Assembly: GCA_045126815.1 (NCBI GenBank)
Contig: JBGVPD010000065.1
Coordinates: 1-13,090 of the forward strand
Direction: 5' to 3'
DNA: 13,090 bases
Source: RGIG1995 sp045126815
GTDB taxonomy: Bacteria; Bacillota; Clostridia; Oscillospirales; CAG-272
A program made the position numbers and the translations under genes. The notes under the pieces are model-generated. The model did no database searches. It was not told the origin of the DNA and was given only the letters and a program-made list of their open reading frames with translations. Of this stretch, positions 5,576-12,154 are shown piece by piece; within the stretch, counting starts at the first letter, position 1; each line of letters opens with the position of its first letter.

Positions 5576-7244
5576 CGATAGACTCCTTTAATTTTGTTAA
5601 AGCAATCTTGGTTTCAGCGGCTGTTTCTCCGAGCAAAGATGCAATTTCCTGAACTATTCTCATCTGTTTTTCAACTACGGTATCGGCAACTTCAACAGTA
5701 TGCTTGTTAAGTCTGGCTTTCTTTTCTCTGTCGGATTCTTCTGCGGTTATGTCACGCATAATACCAATAAGCATACGTGATTCCGAGTCGTAAACGACTG
5801 TTTGTTCAATATATTTCTTGTACTCTGCAAGATACGTGCGTTGGTCGCGAACTTTTATACCGCTGTCTCTTACCTGTACAAAGGGAGTGGGATCAAGAAT
5901 ACGAATAACGCTTTCTCCGAGAACGTCCGATGCTTCGCGGATATTCATGATCTTACGGGCAGCGTTATTAATTTGCTGAACCTCAAGATTTTCGTTAAGA
6001 ACAATAAGTCCGTTGGGCGTATTTTCAACAATCGTATCGGAAAAGCTTTCAGCCTTGTCCTTAAGGAAGGGAAGACACATAGAGATTTCTGCCTTACCTT
6101 GAATAATTGCAACGGCCTTTTCTCTGCAAGTGTTATATCCGCAAGAACCGCAGTTAAGCTCGTCAGCGGCTTTAAATTTACCCATTTGGCGAAGAACGGC
6201 CATAATCTCGTTTTCGGTAGGGGGCTGAAGTTTACGTTCAATTGCTGTAAAATGCTTCTTAAGATTCATTGAAGATGCTTCATCAACGTTAAAGTCGCGT
6301 TCTCCGGCATAATTGTTGATGGTAACGTAATCTTTAATAGGAGACGTGCTGTGATATTTTTCCATAACGGGACCACCGATACAGCTTCCTACACAAGAAG
6401 ACATTTCAATAAAGCATTTGTGTATTTTTCCGCTTTCAATATCTTTCAAAGCGGCAATACAATTTTCAACACCGTCGATAGCGAGGTATGTATAATCGGG
6501 AAGTTTTTCCGTCATAGTTTTAAGAACACCGCCGGTTGTAGGGAAGAAACGAGCGCGGCTTTCATTTGTGTTGTCGATTTCTTTTGCAAGTTCAATATTT
6601 TCGTCCTTAAGCCAGTTTGTAAGTTCTTCAAAAGTAAGAACTGCATCAACTATACCCTCGTAGTATTCTGCCTCGTCTTTCTTCGCAACACAAGGACCTA
6701 TAAATACTGTTTTTGCATTGGGGATTCTTCTCTTGATGTCAGCACAATGCGCCTGCATAGGAGACATAACGTCTGCCAAATATTCAAGACATTGGGGGAA
6801 CTGTTTTTGAATAAGCAAATTTACCGAGTGGCAACAAGAAGTGATAATTATATCTCTTTCTTCTTCACGGAGCATACGTTCATACTCTTTTTTAACCATC
6901 GTAGCGCCGACAGCTGTTTCTTCAACGTCGTAAAAACCAAGTTGCTTCAAAGCTTGGCGCATAGAGTTGATTCCTATATCTTCATAGTTGGCAATAAAAG
7001 AAGGAGCTAAGCTGACAATAACGGGAGATCCGCTTTGGAGTAGTACGCGAACCTTTTCTCTTCCGTCAACTATTTCTTTTGCGTTCTGCGGACAAACGAC
7101 AAAACAGTGACCGCACAAAATACATTCGTTTCCGATTATATGGGCTTGGTTTCCCGAAAAGCGAATTGCCTTAACAGGACAGTGGCGAATGCACTTATAA
7201 CAGTTTTTACAGTTTGATTTTTTGAGAGTCAAACAGTTTGCCAT
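5565..7244 (-). CDS. hydS: Sensory [FeFe] hydrogenase with PAS domain (HydS-like, group C)
   Basis: A 559-residue soluble protein. In order: a 2[4Fe-4S] ferredoxin domain (C12/C15/C18/C22 and C41/C44/C47/C51); an H-cluster domain (about 70-335) with L1 TSCCHS (135-140), L2 IGPCVAKK (C185) and L3 SSCVGSC (C284 and C288); a further Fe-S motif CGSCGYNTC with C390 (C365/C368/C373/C390); a PAS domain (about 400-500); and a charged helical tail (about 505-559). The cubane ligands C138, C185, C284 and C288 and the relay cysteine C137 are kept. L1 has His where catalytic enzymes have Pro, and the Met near the bridging CO in L3 is replaced by Ser282. This architecture matches group C hydrogenases proposed to sense H2 or redox state; it has no kinase domain. 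It starts 6 bases after the second mini-ferredoxin with AGAGGG upstream, and overlaps the phosphatase gene. Confidence 0.9.
   Translation of the reverse strand: MANCLTLKKSNCKNCYKCIRHCPVKAIRFSGNQAHIIGNECILCGHCFVVCPQNAKEIVDGREKVRVLLQSGSPVIVSLAPSFIANYEDIGINSMRQALKQLGFYDVEETAVGATMVKKEYERMLREEERDIIITSCCHSVNLLIQKQFPQCLEYLADVMSPMQAHCADIKRRIPNAKTVFIGPCVAKKDEAEYYEGIVDAVLTFEELTNWLKDENIELAKEIDNTNESRARFFPTTGGVLKTMTEKLPDYTYLAIDGVENCIAALKDIESGKIHKCFIEMSSCVGSCIGGPVMEKYHSTSPIKDYVTINNYAGERDFNVDEASSMNLKKHFTAIERKLQPPTENEIMAVLRQMGKFKAADELNCGSCGYNTCREKAVAIIQGKAEISMCLPFLKDKAESFSDTIVENTPNGLIVLNENLEVQQINNAARKIMNIREASDVLGESVIRILDPTPFVQVRDSGIKVRDQRTYLAEYKKYIEQTVVYDSESRMLIGIMRDITAEESDREKKARLNKHTVEVADTVVEKQMRIVQEIASLLGETAAETKIALTKLKESIDDE
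5583..5589 (-). promoter_or_regulatory. Ribosome binding site of the phosphatase, inside hydS
   Basis: Read on the minus strand, AAAGGAG lies within the last codons of the sensory hydrogenase gene, 7 bases before the first of two tandem ATG codons. It favours the upstream ATG (5573-5575) as the start, and its location inside the preceding reading frame suggests coupled translation. Confidence 0.75.
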
Positions 7245-7250
7245 TATTTT

Positions 7251-7514
7251 TTACCCTCTTTCTTTTTCGATAACGTCAAGTATATTGGTCTTGAAAAATT
7301 CTCTGAAATTTTCTCTTGTTATACCGACGTGGATATCTTCATTTATCTGAACGGTAACACCGACGCGATTGCATTTTCCGATGCAAAAGCTTCCTGAAAG
7401 AATTACCTCGTTTTCGATATTATATTCTTTGATCGCATTTTCAAAAAGCTCAACGATTTCTTGCGAACCCTTCAAGTGACAAGATGAGCCTACACAGATC
7501 TGGACGAAAAACAT
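7251..7514 (-). CDS. Mini [2Fe-2S] thioredoxin-like ferredoxin (NuoE/HydC-type), copy 2
   Basis: An 87-residue protein of the thioredoxin-fold [2Fe-2S] ferredoxin family, the fold of the NuoE/HydC subunit. The four ligand cysteines are C7 and C12 (CVGSSC) and C44 and C48 (CIGKC), the spacing expected for this cluster. It is about half the length of a normal NuoE and lacks the N-terminal helical part. It is clearly paralogous to its upstream neighbour. It probably carries electrons to or from one of the hydrogenases of the operon, or acts in Fe-S signalling. No NuoF/HydB-type flavoprotein partner is present here. It begins 2 bases after the upstream gene, with AAAGGGTG as ribosome binding site. 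Confidence 0.85.
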   Translation of the reverse strand: MFFVQICVGSSCHLKGSQEIVELFENAIKEYNIENEVILSGSFCIGKCNRVGVTVQINEDIHVGITRENFREFFKTNILDVIEKERG

Positions 7515-7516
7515 TT

Positions 7517-7759
7517 TTACACCCTTTCAAGAATTTCTTTTGAAAAGAACTCATTTACGTTTTCGGGAGTAACTGAATGGAAAACTTCATCAACTGTCAC
7601 GCATACGCCCTGCTGACATTTTCCCATACAGAAAGTGCCCCCTAGTTCAACTTTATCGCCTATATTGTTTTCTGCAATTAATTTTTTAAGCTGTTCAACT
7701 ACCAAACGTGAGCCTTTAATGTGGCATGAGCTTCCAATACAAACTGTGATCTTAAGCAT
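7517..7759 (-). CDS. Mini [2Fe-2S] thioredoxin-like ferredoxin (NuoE/HydC-type), copy 1
   Basis: An 80-residue protein, first gene of the hydrogenase operon. The motifs CIGSSC (C7, C12) and CMGKC (C44, C48) have exactly the same positions as in the downstream copy, followed by a similar C-terminal EN.NEFF segment, so the two arose by tandem duplication. It has the [2Fe-2S] thioredoxin-like ferredoxin fold and a soluble electron-transfer role is inferred. Unlike copy 2 it has an extra cysteine (C53). The start is supported by AGAGG about 10 bases upstream. The leader from the predicted transcription start is about 94 bases. Confidence 0.85.
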   Translation of the reverse strand: MLKITVCIGSSCHIKGSRLVVEQLKKLIAENNIGDKVELGGTFCMGKCQQGVCVTVDEVFHSVTPENVNEFFSKEILERV

Positions 7760-7859
7760 GATGTTTTACCTCTTCGTTTTCTTTGTATTTATTTAAGTTA
7801 AAAATCGTTTTGTTTATCAAAATCTCTGCATTTGTTTCGATATGTATTACCAACATAAA

Positions 7860-7888
7860 ATTATAACATTAAAAACCGAATAAATCAA
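7860..7888 (-). promoter_or_regulatory. Sigma-A promoter of the hydrogenase operon
   Basis: Read on the minus strand: TTGATT (7883-7888), a 17-base spacer, then a perfect TATAAT (7860-7865). Transcription should start near 7853. The next 94 bases are an A+T-rich leader that contains the small palindrome TTTTG-TTTAT-CAAAA at 7808-7822, a possible but unproven regulator site. The rest of the gap between the first operon gene and position 7966 shows no further structure I trust. Confidence 0.85.
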
Positions 7889-7966
7889 GATTTTTTATCT
7901 ATTTATAAATATAAACTAAATAATAAAAATCAGTATTTAACGGAAAGAATTACCGTATGCAAATTT

Positions 7967-8800
7967 CTAACACATATAATATTTCTGTTTCAAAATTCCT
8001 GTGTATACATTCAGTGGGTACTTGTCTCCGGGGGAGTAGTGTTCATAGTCGTCTTTACCGACTTGAAGAGATATGGTTTTATCGTTATAATACACGATCA
8101 AATAATAACATTCGTCGGTTAATTTTTTTGAATAGCGCACCTCTTTGTCTTCAACGATCATTTGTTCGGTAGACGGTTTGCTTGTATTAAGTGCATAGTT
8201 CATATTCTTGTATATAACAAAAGACGTATAATTCGTTACTGCAAAAATAACGCATAATATAATAAGTTTAACAGCTGTAGATTTTACAGTGTAGTTAACA
8301 TACTTTTTCTTATGAATAAACACTGCCAGTACGGTACACAAAACGGCGTCGATTATTGCAATTATATATACCGTTTTGTTTTCAAAAAGTATAATTTTCT
8401 CGGCATACGTACTTGTTTGAATAAGAAAATATGTAAATACGATTGACGAAAAATATATACAACGTTTTTTCATTATTGACCAAACGAGCAGTACAAAAAG
8501 CATAACAAGTGCTAAATTATCAATTACATTTACAGTCTTTGCCGTTTTAAAAAAGCAAGAAACAAACAAAGAAGAAGGCAAAACGGATATAACGATTTTT
8601 AATACCGTCTTGTTGTTTTGCATTATAAACCAAACGTAAAATAAAAAATACAGAGCCGAGACAGTACGAAAGGTTACCGAGCATAAAAATGTTGCTTTTT
8701 CAAAGCGAACAGGTATAACAACAGCCGCTAAAAATGCCAACACTAAAACTATATTGAAAGCTACAATGAGCCTTTTTAGTTTGTTATTTGATATTACCAT
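7967..8800 (-). CDS. Unrecognised seven-TM membrane protein with exported C-terminal domain
   Basis: A 277-residue protein I cannot assign to a family. Hydrophobic segments lie at about 12-32, 41-60, 65-84, 94-110, 115-133, 142-163 and 176-198. Basic clusters (NKLKR at the start, MKKRC at 110-114, HKKKY at 163-167) fit a topology with the N-terminus inside. With seven segments, the remaining 75 or so residues would lie outside the membrane. That tail is rich in Tyr, Asp and Lys and contains YYLIVYYND and HYSPGDKYPLNVYTG; it looks like a small beta-rich domain. GGAG 7 bases upstream supports the start. It is monocistronic from its own promoter. No terminator is visible after it, so some read-through into the hydrogenase operon is possible. 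Function is unknown. Confidence 0.75.
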   Translation of the reverse strand: MVISNNKLKRLIVAFNIVLVLAFLAAVVIPVRFEKATFLCSVTFRTVSALYFLFYVWFIMQNNKTVLKIVISVLPSSLFVSCFFKTAKTVNVIDNLALVMLFVLLVWSIMKKRCIYFSSIVFTYFLIQTSTYAEKIILFENKTVYIIAIIDAVLCTVLAVFIHKKKYVNYTVKSTAVKLIILCVIFAVTNYTSFVIYKNMNYALNTSKPSTEQMIVEDKEVRYSKKLTDECYYLIVYYNDKTISLQVGKDDYEHYSPGDKYPLNVYTGILKQKYYMC

Positions 8801-8830
8801 TACATATCTCCAATTTGTTATATTAGTTAC

Positions 8831-8859
8831 AGTATAACACTTCCGGTCGCATAATTCAA
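8831..8859 (-). promoter_or_regulatory. Sigma-A-type promoter of the membrane-protein gene
   Basis: Read on the minus strand: TTGAAT (8854-8859), a 17-base spacer, then TATACT (8831-8836). Transcription would begin near 8824, leaving a leader of about 23 bases. It diverges from the fatty-acid operon promoter, with about 70 A+T-rich bases between the two -35 boxes. Confidence 0.75.
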
Positions 8860-8930
8860 TCTTATGCCGAATAAAATATAAAATTAAATAAAAATGTATA
8901 TTATATTGTTAACTAAAACACGGAAACTTG

Positions 8931-8959
8931 TTGACAATACAACATCTTGGTGGTATAAT
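8931..8959 (+). promoter_or_regulatory. Sigma-A promoter of the degV-fakA operon
   Basis: A perfect TTGACA (8931-8936), a 17-base spacer ending in TGG, and a perfect TATAAT (8954-8959). The predicted start is near 8966, which gives a leader of about 57 bases to the ATG at 9023. No clear regulator palindrome overlaps it. Confidence 0.9.
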
Positions 8960-9009
8960 ATGGAATATGTTTAACCAATTACTTATACTATGTACGACGG
9001 TTGTCGGAG

Positions 9010-9016
9010 AGAGGAG
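9010..9016 (+). promoter_or_regulatory. Ribosome binding site that decides the degV start
   Basis: AGAGGAG lies 6 bases before the ATG at 9023. An in-frame ATG at 8990 has no such site and would add 11 residues (YDGCRREEFK-like) that do not fit the family, so the downstream start is preferred. Confidence 0.85.
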
Positions 9017-9022
9017 TTTAAA

Positions 9023-9889
9023 ATGAACGAATACGTTATATTTGCTGATTCGGCTTGTGATATAAAACCGGAAAAATTACAAGAGTGGGGAGTATCATTC
9101 TGCAGTCTTGTTTTCAGATTTGACGGTGATGACAGAGAATACTCGAATTTTGATATGCCTTCGAAAGATTTCTATGACAGAATGCGTGAGGGCGGTGTTG
9201 CAAAAACTGCTGCTGTTAACGTTGAGACTTTTTCTCAAGCGTTTGAAAAAATTTTGGCAGAGGGTAAAGATATCCTTTATCTCGGCTTCTCATCAGGACT
9301 TAGTACCACATATAATTCTGCAAGACTTGCAGCAGAACAGCTTAAAGAAAAATATCCCGATAGAAAGGTTATAACCGTTGATACTTTAGCGGCATCAGCT
9401 GGAGTAGGTCTTTTGATATACTTGACCGTAAAGAAGAAAAACGAGGGCGCATCTATTGAAGAAGCGGCAAAATTTGCAGAGGATCTGAAATTAAATATCA
9501 GCCATTGGTTTACCGTTGACGATCTTATGTATCTTAAGAGGGGCGGAAGAGTAAGTCCTACCGTTGCTTTCGTTGGTAACGTTATGGGAATTAAACCCGT
9601 TATGCACGTGGATAATGAAGGACATCTTATCAATATAACAAAGGTAAGGGGCAGAAAAACAGCAGTCGAAGCCCTTGCCAATAAGTATGACGAACTTGCG
9701 CAAAACAAGAAAGAGGGAAGTTTGTTTATTTCGCACGGCGACTGTATGAAAGATGCAGAATATCTTGCATCTATTATAAAAGAAAAACACGGTGTTGATA
9801 TCGAACTAATCACCGACGTCGGTCCTGTTATCGGAGCACACACAGGTCCCGGTGTACTTGCATTTTTCTTTGTAGCAAATGAAAGATAA
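9023..9889 (+). CDS. DegV-family fatty-acid-binding protein (FakB-like)
   Basis: A 288-residue cytoplasmic protein of the DegV family. These proteins bind a fatty acid in a deep pocket and present its carboxylate to the kinase FakA. Visible features are the N-terminal FADSACDI strand (7-14), the KT segment (61-62), the conserved FSSGLSTTYNSA (89-100), the LKRGGRVSP motif (171-179), GRKTA (210-214) and the C-terminal HTGPG motif (273-277). His273 and the Ser residues of the SSGLS motif are where FakB proteins hold the carboxylate. Length is normal for the family. The gene is followed after 45 bases by a FakA-like kinase gene on the same strand, which strongly supports a FakB role. First gene of the operon. 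Which fatty acid it binds cannot be told. Confidence 0.9.
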   Translation: MNEYVIFADSACDIKPEKLQEWGVSFCSLVFRFDGDDREYSNFDMPSKDFYDRMREGGVAKTAAVNVETFSQAFEKILAEGKDILYLGFSSGLSTTYNSARLAAEQLKEKYPDRKVITVDTLAASAGVGLLIYLTVKKKNEGASIEEAAKFAEDLKLNISHWFTVDDLMYLKRGGRVSPTVAFVGNVMGIKPVMHVDNEGHLINITKVRGRKTAVEALANKYDELAQNKKEGSLFISHGDCMKDAEYLASIIKEKHGVDIELITDVGPVIGAHTGPGVLAFFFVANER

Positions 9890-9934
9890 AAATACTCATT
9901 AAACATAAATAATTAAAGGTAGAGGTTCTATCCT

Positions 9935-11662
9935 ATGTTGAAAAAAAAGAAAAAAACATCGGCGAAATCCGGTGACTCAAAAGACCTGAAATCAATAGGC
10001 GGATTTTTGTTAAAGAAAATGGCGCTCGGAGGCGCAGCAAGACTTCGCTCAAAGGCAGATGAAGTCAATAAGCTTAACGTTTTCCCCGTACCTGACGGTG
10101 ATACGGGAGACAATATGAGAATGACTATAGAAAGCGGTATCGCGGCGGTTGAAAATATGGATTCCGACGATATTGCGGCAGTAATGAAAGCGATATCTCA
10201 CGGTATGCTTTTGGGGGCAAGAGGTAACTCGGGCGTTATTTTGTCGCAGTTTTTTGCAGGTTTTTCAAAAGGACTTCAAAAATCCGATAAAGCTGACGTT
10301 TTAACGATGGGAAAAGCTCTCCAAAAGGGTGTTGAGCAGGCGTATACGTCTGTTATGAATCCTTCCGAAGGTACTATTCTTACCGTTGCGCGTGAGTCTG
10401 TTGAATATGCAGTAAAGCGTATAAATCCCAACAGTACGATAAGAACTTTGTTCGGGGATCTTGTTAAAGAGATGTACGCATCTCTTGAAAGAACACCCGA
10501 GGCTTTGGCTGTATTAAAAGAGGCTGGCGTTGTTGACAGCGGCGGCGCGGGACTTTTCTACATTATGGATGGATTTAACCGTGTTCTTAACGGAGAACAG
10601 ATAAAGGACGATACACCTAAAAGTGATGCGCCCAAAGTTAAAACAGTTGATACTAATGCATTTGGTCCCGACAGTGTTATGGAGTACGGATACTGTACGG
10701 AATTATTGGTACAGCTTCAGAACAGTAAGACGGACATTGATGCTTTTGATATTGAAGAGTTAAAATCATTCTTGGCATCGGTCGGCGACTCTGTCGTTGC
10801 TTTTAAAACCGAGAGTATTGTAAAACTTCACGTTCACACGCTTACTCCCGAAAAAGTGCTTGAAAAGTGCCGTACGTTTGGTGAATTTTTGACAGTTAAG
10901 ATCGAAAATATGTCTTTACAGCATACCGAGCTTGAGGATAAAAAGCAAAACGAAGCAGGGGATAAAGGAAAAGAAGAAAAGCCTGAGGTTCCTGCAAAAA
11001 AATACGGTGTGGTAGCGGTAACTAACGGCCCCGGTATTGAAAGTTTATTTATGGAACTCGGTACTGATGCTATAGTTCAGGGCGGCCAGACACAAAACCC
11101 TTCAACTCACGATTTTCTTGATGCTTTTGAAAAGGTATCGGCTGAAAATATATTCGTGTTCCCGAATAACGGTAATATTATAATGGCGGCTCAGCAGTCG
11201 GCGGAAATATATAAGAAAGCCAAAGTTCACGTAATTCCGAGCAAGAATATCGGTACGGGTTACGTAGCATTGTCATCGGCATCTTTTGAAAGCGAAGATG
11301 TAAATGAAATAATTGACGGTATGACCGAAGCTATGCTTAGAGTTACTGCAGGTTACATTTCTCCTTCAATTCGTAATGCGGATATGAACGGCGTACACAT
11401 AAATATGGGTGATACTATCGGAATAGTCGATAAAGAGATCGTGGTATCTGAAGGCGAGAGATTTGAAGCCGTAAAGAAACTTGCATCAATTCTCCTTGAT
11501 AAAGAAGATAAGTTTATGCTTACCGTATTTAACGGAAAAGACTATAATGCCGATGAATGTACTGCTTTAAGTGAATTTTTGGCAGAAAAATATCCTTCGG
11601 CTGAAGTATATTTTGTTGACGGCGGTCAAGAAGTATATCCCTATATTTTCGTTGCCGAATAA
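9935..11662 (+). CDS. fakA: Fatty acid kinase catalytic subunit (FakA-like, DAK2 domain)
   Basis: A 575-residue protein of the FakA/YloV family. With a FakB/DegV partner it phosphorylates free fatty acids to acyl-phosphate for phospholipid synthesis. The N-terminal DhaL/DAK2 kinase domain has LNVFPVPDGDTGDNM (47-61; the Asp residues bind Mg-ATP), GARGNSGVILSQ (94-105) and VVDSGGAGL (199-207). A middle domain carries the zinc-site residues expected of FakA: C254 in GYCTEL, and H299 and H301 in KLHVHT. A charged, low-complexity linker (about 331-356) joins the C-terminal FakB-interaction domain, which has GGQTQNPST and FPNNGNI. The N-terminus has an extra Lys-rich stretch encoded by an A8-G-A7 run just after the start. 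GGTAGAGG about 9 bases upstream supports this start. The 20 or so N-terminal residues before the kinase domain are unusual. Confidence 0.92.
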   Translation: MLKKKKKTSAKSGDSKDLKSIGGFLLKKMALGGAARLRSKADEVNKLNVFPVPDGDTGDNMRMTIESGIAAVENMDSDDIAAVMKAISHGMLLGARGNSGVILSQFFAGFSKGLQKSDKADVLTMGKALQKGVEQAYTSVMNPSEGTILTVARESVEYAVKRINPNSTIRTLFGDLVKEMYASLERTPEALAVLKEAGVVDSGGAGLFYIMDGFNRVLNGEQIKDDTPKSDAPKVKTVDTNAFGPDSVMEYGYCTELLVQLQNSKTDIDAFDIEELKSFLASVGDSVVAFKTESIVKLHVHTLTPEKVLEKCRTFGEFLTVKIENMSLQHTELEDKKQNEAGDKGKEEKPEVPAKKYGVVAVTNGPGIESLFMELGTDAIVQGGQTQNPSTHDFLDAFEKVSAENIFVFPNNGNIIMAAQQSAEIYKKAKVHVIPSKNIGTGYVALSSASFESEDVNEIIDGMTEAMLRVTAGYISPSIRNADMNGVHINMGDTIGIVDKEIVVSEGERFEAVKKLASILLDKEDKFMLTVFNGKDYNADECTALSEFLAEKYPSAEVYFVDGGQEVYPYIFVAE

Positions 11663-11670
11663 AGTGTGCT

Positions 11671-11678
11671 AAAAGGTG
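11671..11678 (+). promoter_or_regulatory. Ribosome binding site that decides the MarR start
   Basis: AAAAGGTG ends 5 bases before the ATG at 11684 and lies inside any longer frame begun at the GTG at 11666. It sits in the 21-base gap after the fakA stop codon. Confidence 0.6.
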
Positions 11679-11683
11679 TATAT

Positions 11684-12139
11684 ATGGAAGAAAGATTTAA
11701 AAAATTTACTATTTCCATGACAAAGATCAGGAGAAGTATTCAAAGAATAAAGGCTGAAGAAATGGCGGAATACAACCTGAAAAGCCCACACGTGTCCTGC
11801 CTTTACTACATATACAAAGAGGGAAGTTTGACTGCAACACAGCTTTGCGAAATATGTGATGAAGACAAAGCTGCCGTGTCAAGATCGATACTTCAACTTC
11901 AGAAAGAGGGGTACGTTTCGTATTCGTCAAATTCTACCAAAAGATACAGAGCGCACATTGAGCTTACCGAAAAGGGAAAAGATATAGCTAAAAAATTGGT
12001 ATGTAAAATTGATAACATACTTAATACTGTCAGCGAAGGATTGACCGATGCAAACAGAAAGATATTCTACGAGTCGCTTGATCTCATAAGCTCCAATTTA
12101 GAAAAAATATGCAAGTCGTACGATAAAATAGACGTTTAA
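11684..12139 (+). CDS. MarR-family transcriptional regulator
   Basis: A 151-residue winged-helix regulator. Helices at about 10-45 and 105-148 form the dimer interface. The DNA-binding core comprises SLTATQLCEICDEDKAAVSRSILQL-type helices (about 48-72, with the recognition helix near 63-75), followed by the wing SSNSTKRYRAHIELTEKG (81-98). This matches MarR proteins in length and order. ATG 11684 is chosen over an in-frame GTG at 11666 because AAAAGGTG lies just before the ATG. It is third in the operon after degV and fakA. By analogy with the MarR-family regulator FabT of streptococci, it could sense acyl-ACP or fatty acids and control lipid genes, but this is inference from context only. 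No operator was recognised. Confidence 0.85.
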   Translation: MEERFKKFTISMTKIRRSIQRIKAEEMAEYNLKSPHVSCLYYIYKEGSLTATQLCEICDEDKAAVSRSILQLQKEGYVSYSSNSTKRYRAHIELTEKGKDIAKKLVCKIDNILNTVSEGLTDANRKIFYESLDLISSNLEKICKSYDKIDV

Positions 12140-12154
12140 TTAGGATTAAATTAT

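Noticed and set aside
6351..7010. 219-residue plus-strand frame opposite the sensory hydrogenase
   Set aside because: It is antisense to conserved H-cluster motifs, with Phe/Cys-rich shadow composition and no ribosome binding site.
1996..7244. Electron-bifurcating HydABC hydrogenase
   Set aside because: No NADH-binding flavoprotein (HydB/NuoF) or full-length HydC is present, and both hydrogenases have group B-like or C-like H-cluster motifs.
8906..8915. TTGTTAA half-site for the redox regulator Rex upstream of degV
   Set aside because: Only one half of the palindrome is present and the downstream half is not matched; such half-sites are common in A+T-rich DNA.
8990..9022. Upstream ATG extending the DegV protein by 11 residues
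   Set aside because: There is no Shine-Dalgarno sequence before it, while AGAGGAG sits at the proper distance before the ATG at 9023.
9277..9906. 209-residue minus-strand frame opposite degV
   Set aside because: The DegV frame carries conserved motifs throughout; the opposite frame is Ser/Pro-rich and has no recognisable start.
11666..11683. GTG start adding six residues to the MarR protein
   Set aside because: It lies 3 bases after the fakA stop with no ribosome binding site, and the likely site AAAAGGTG lies inside the extension.
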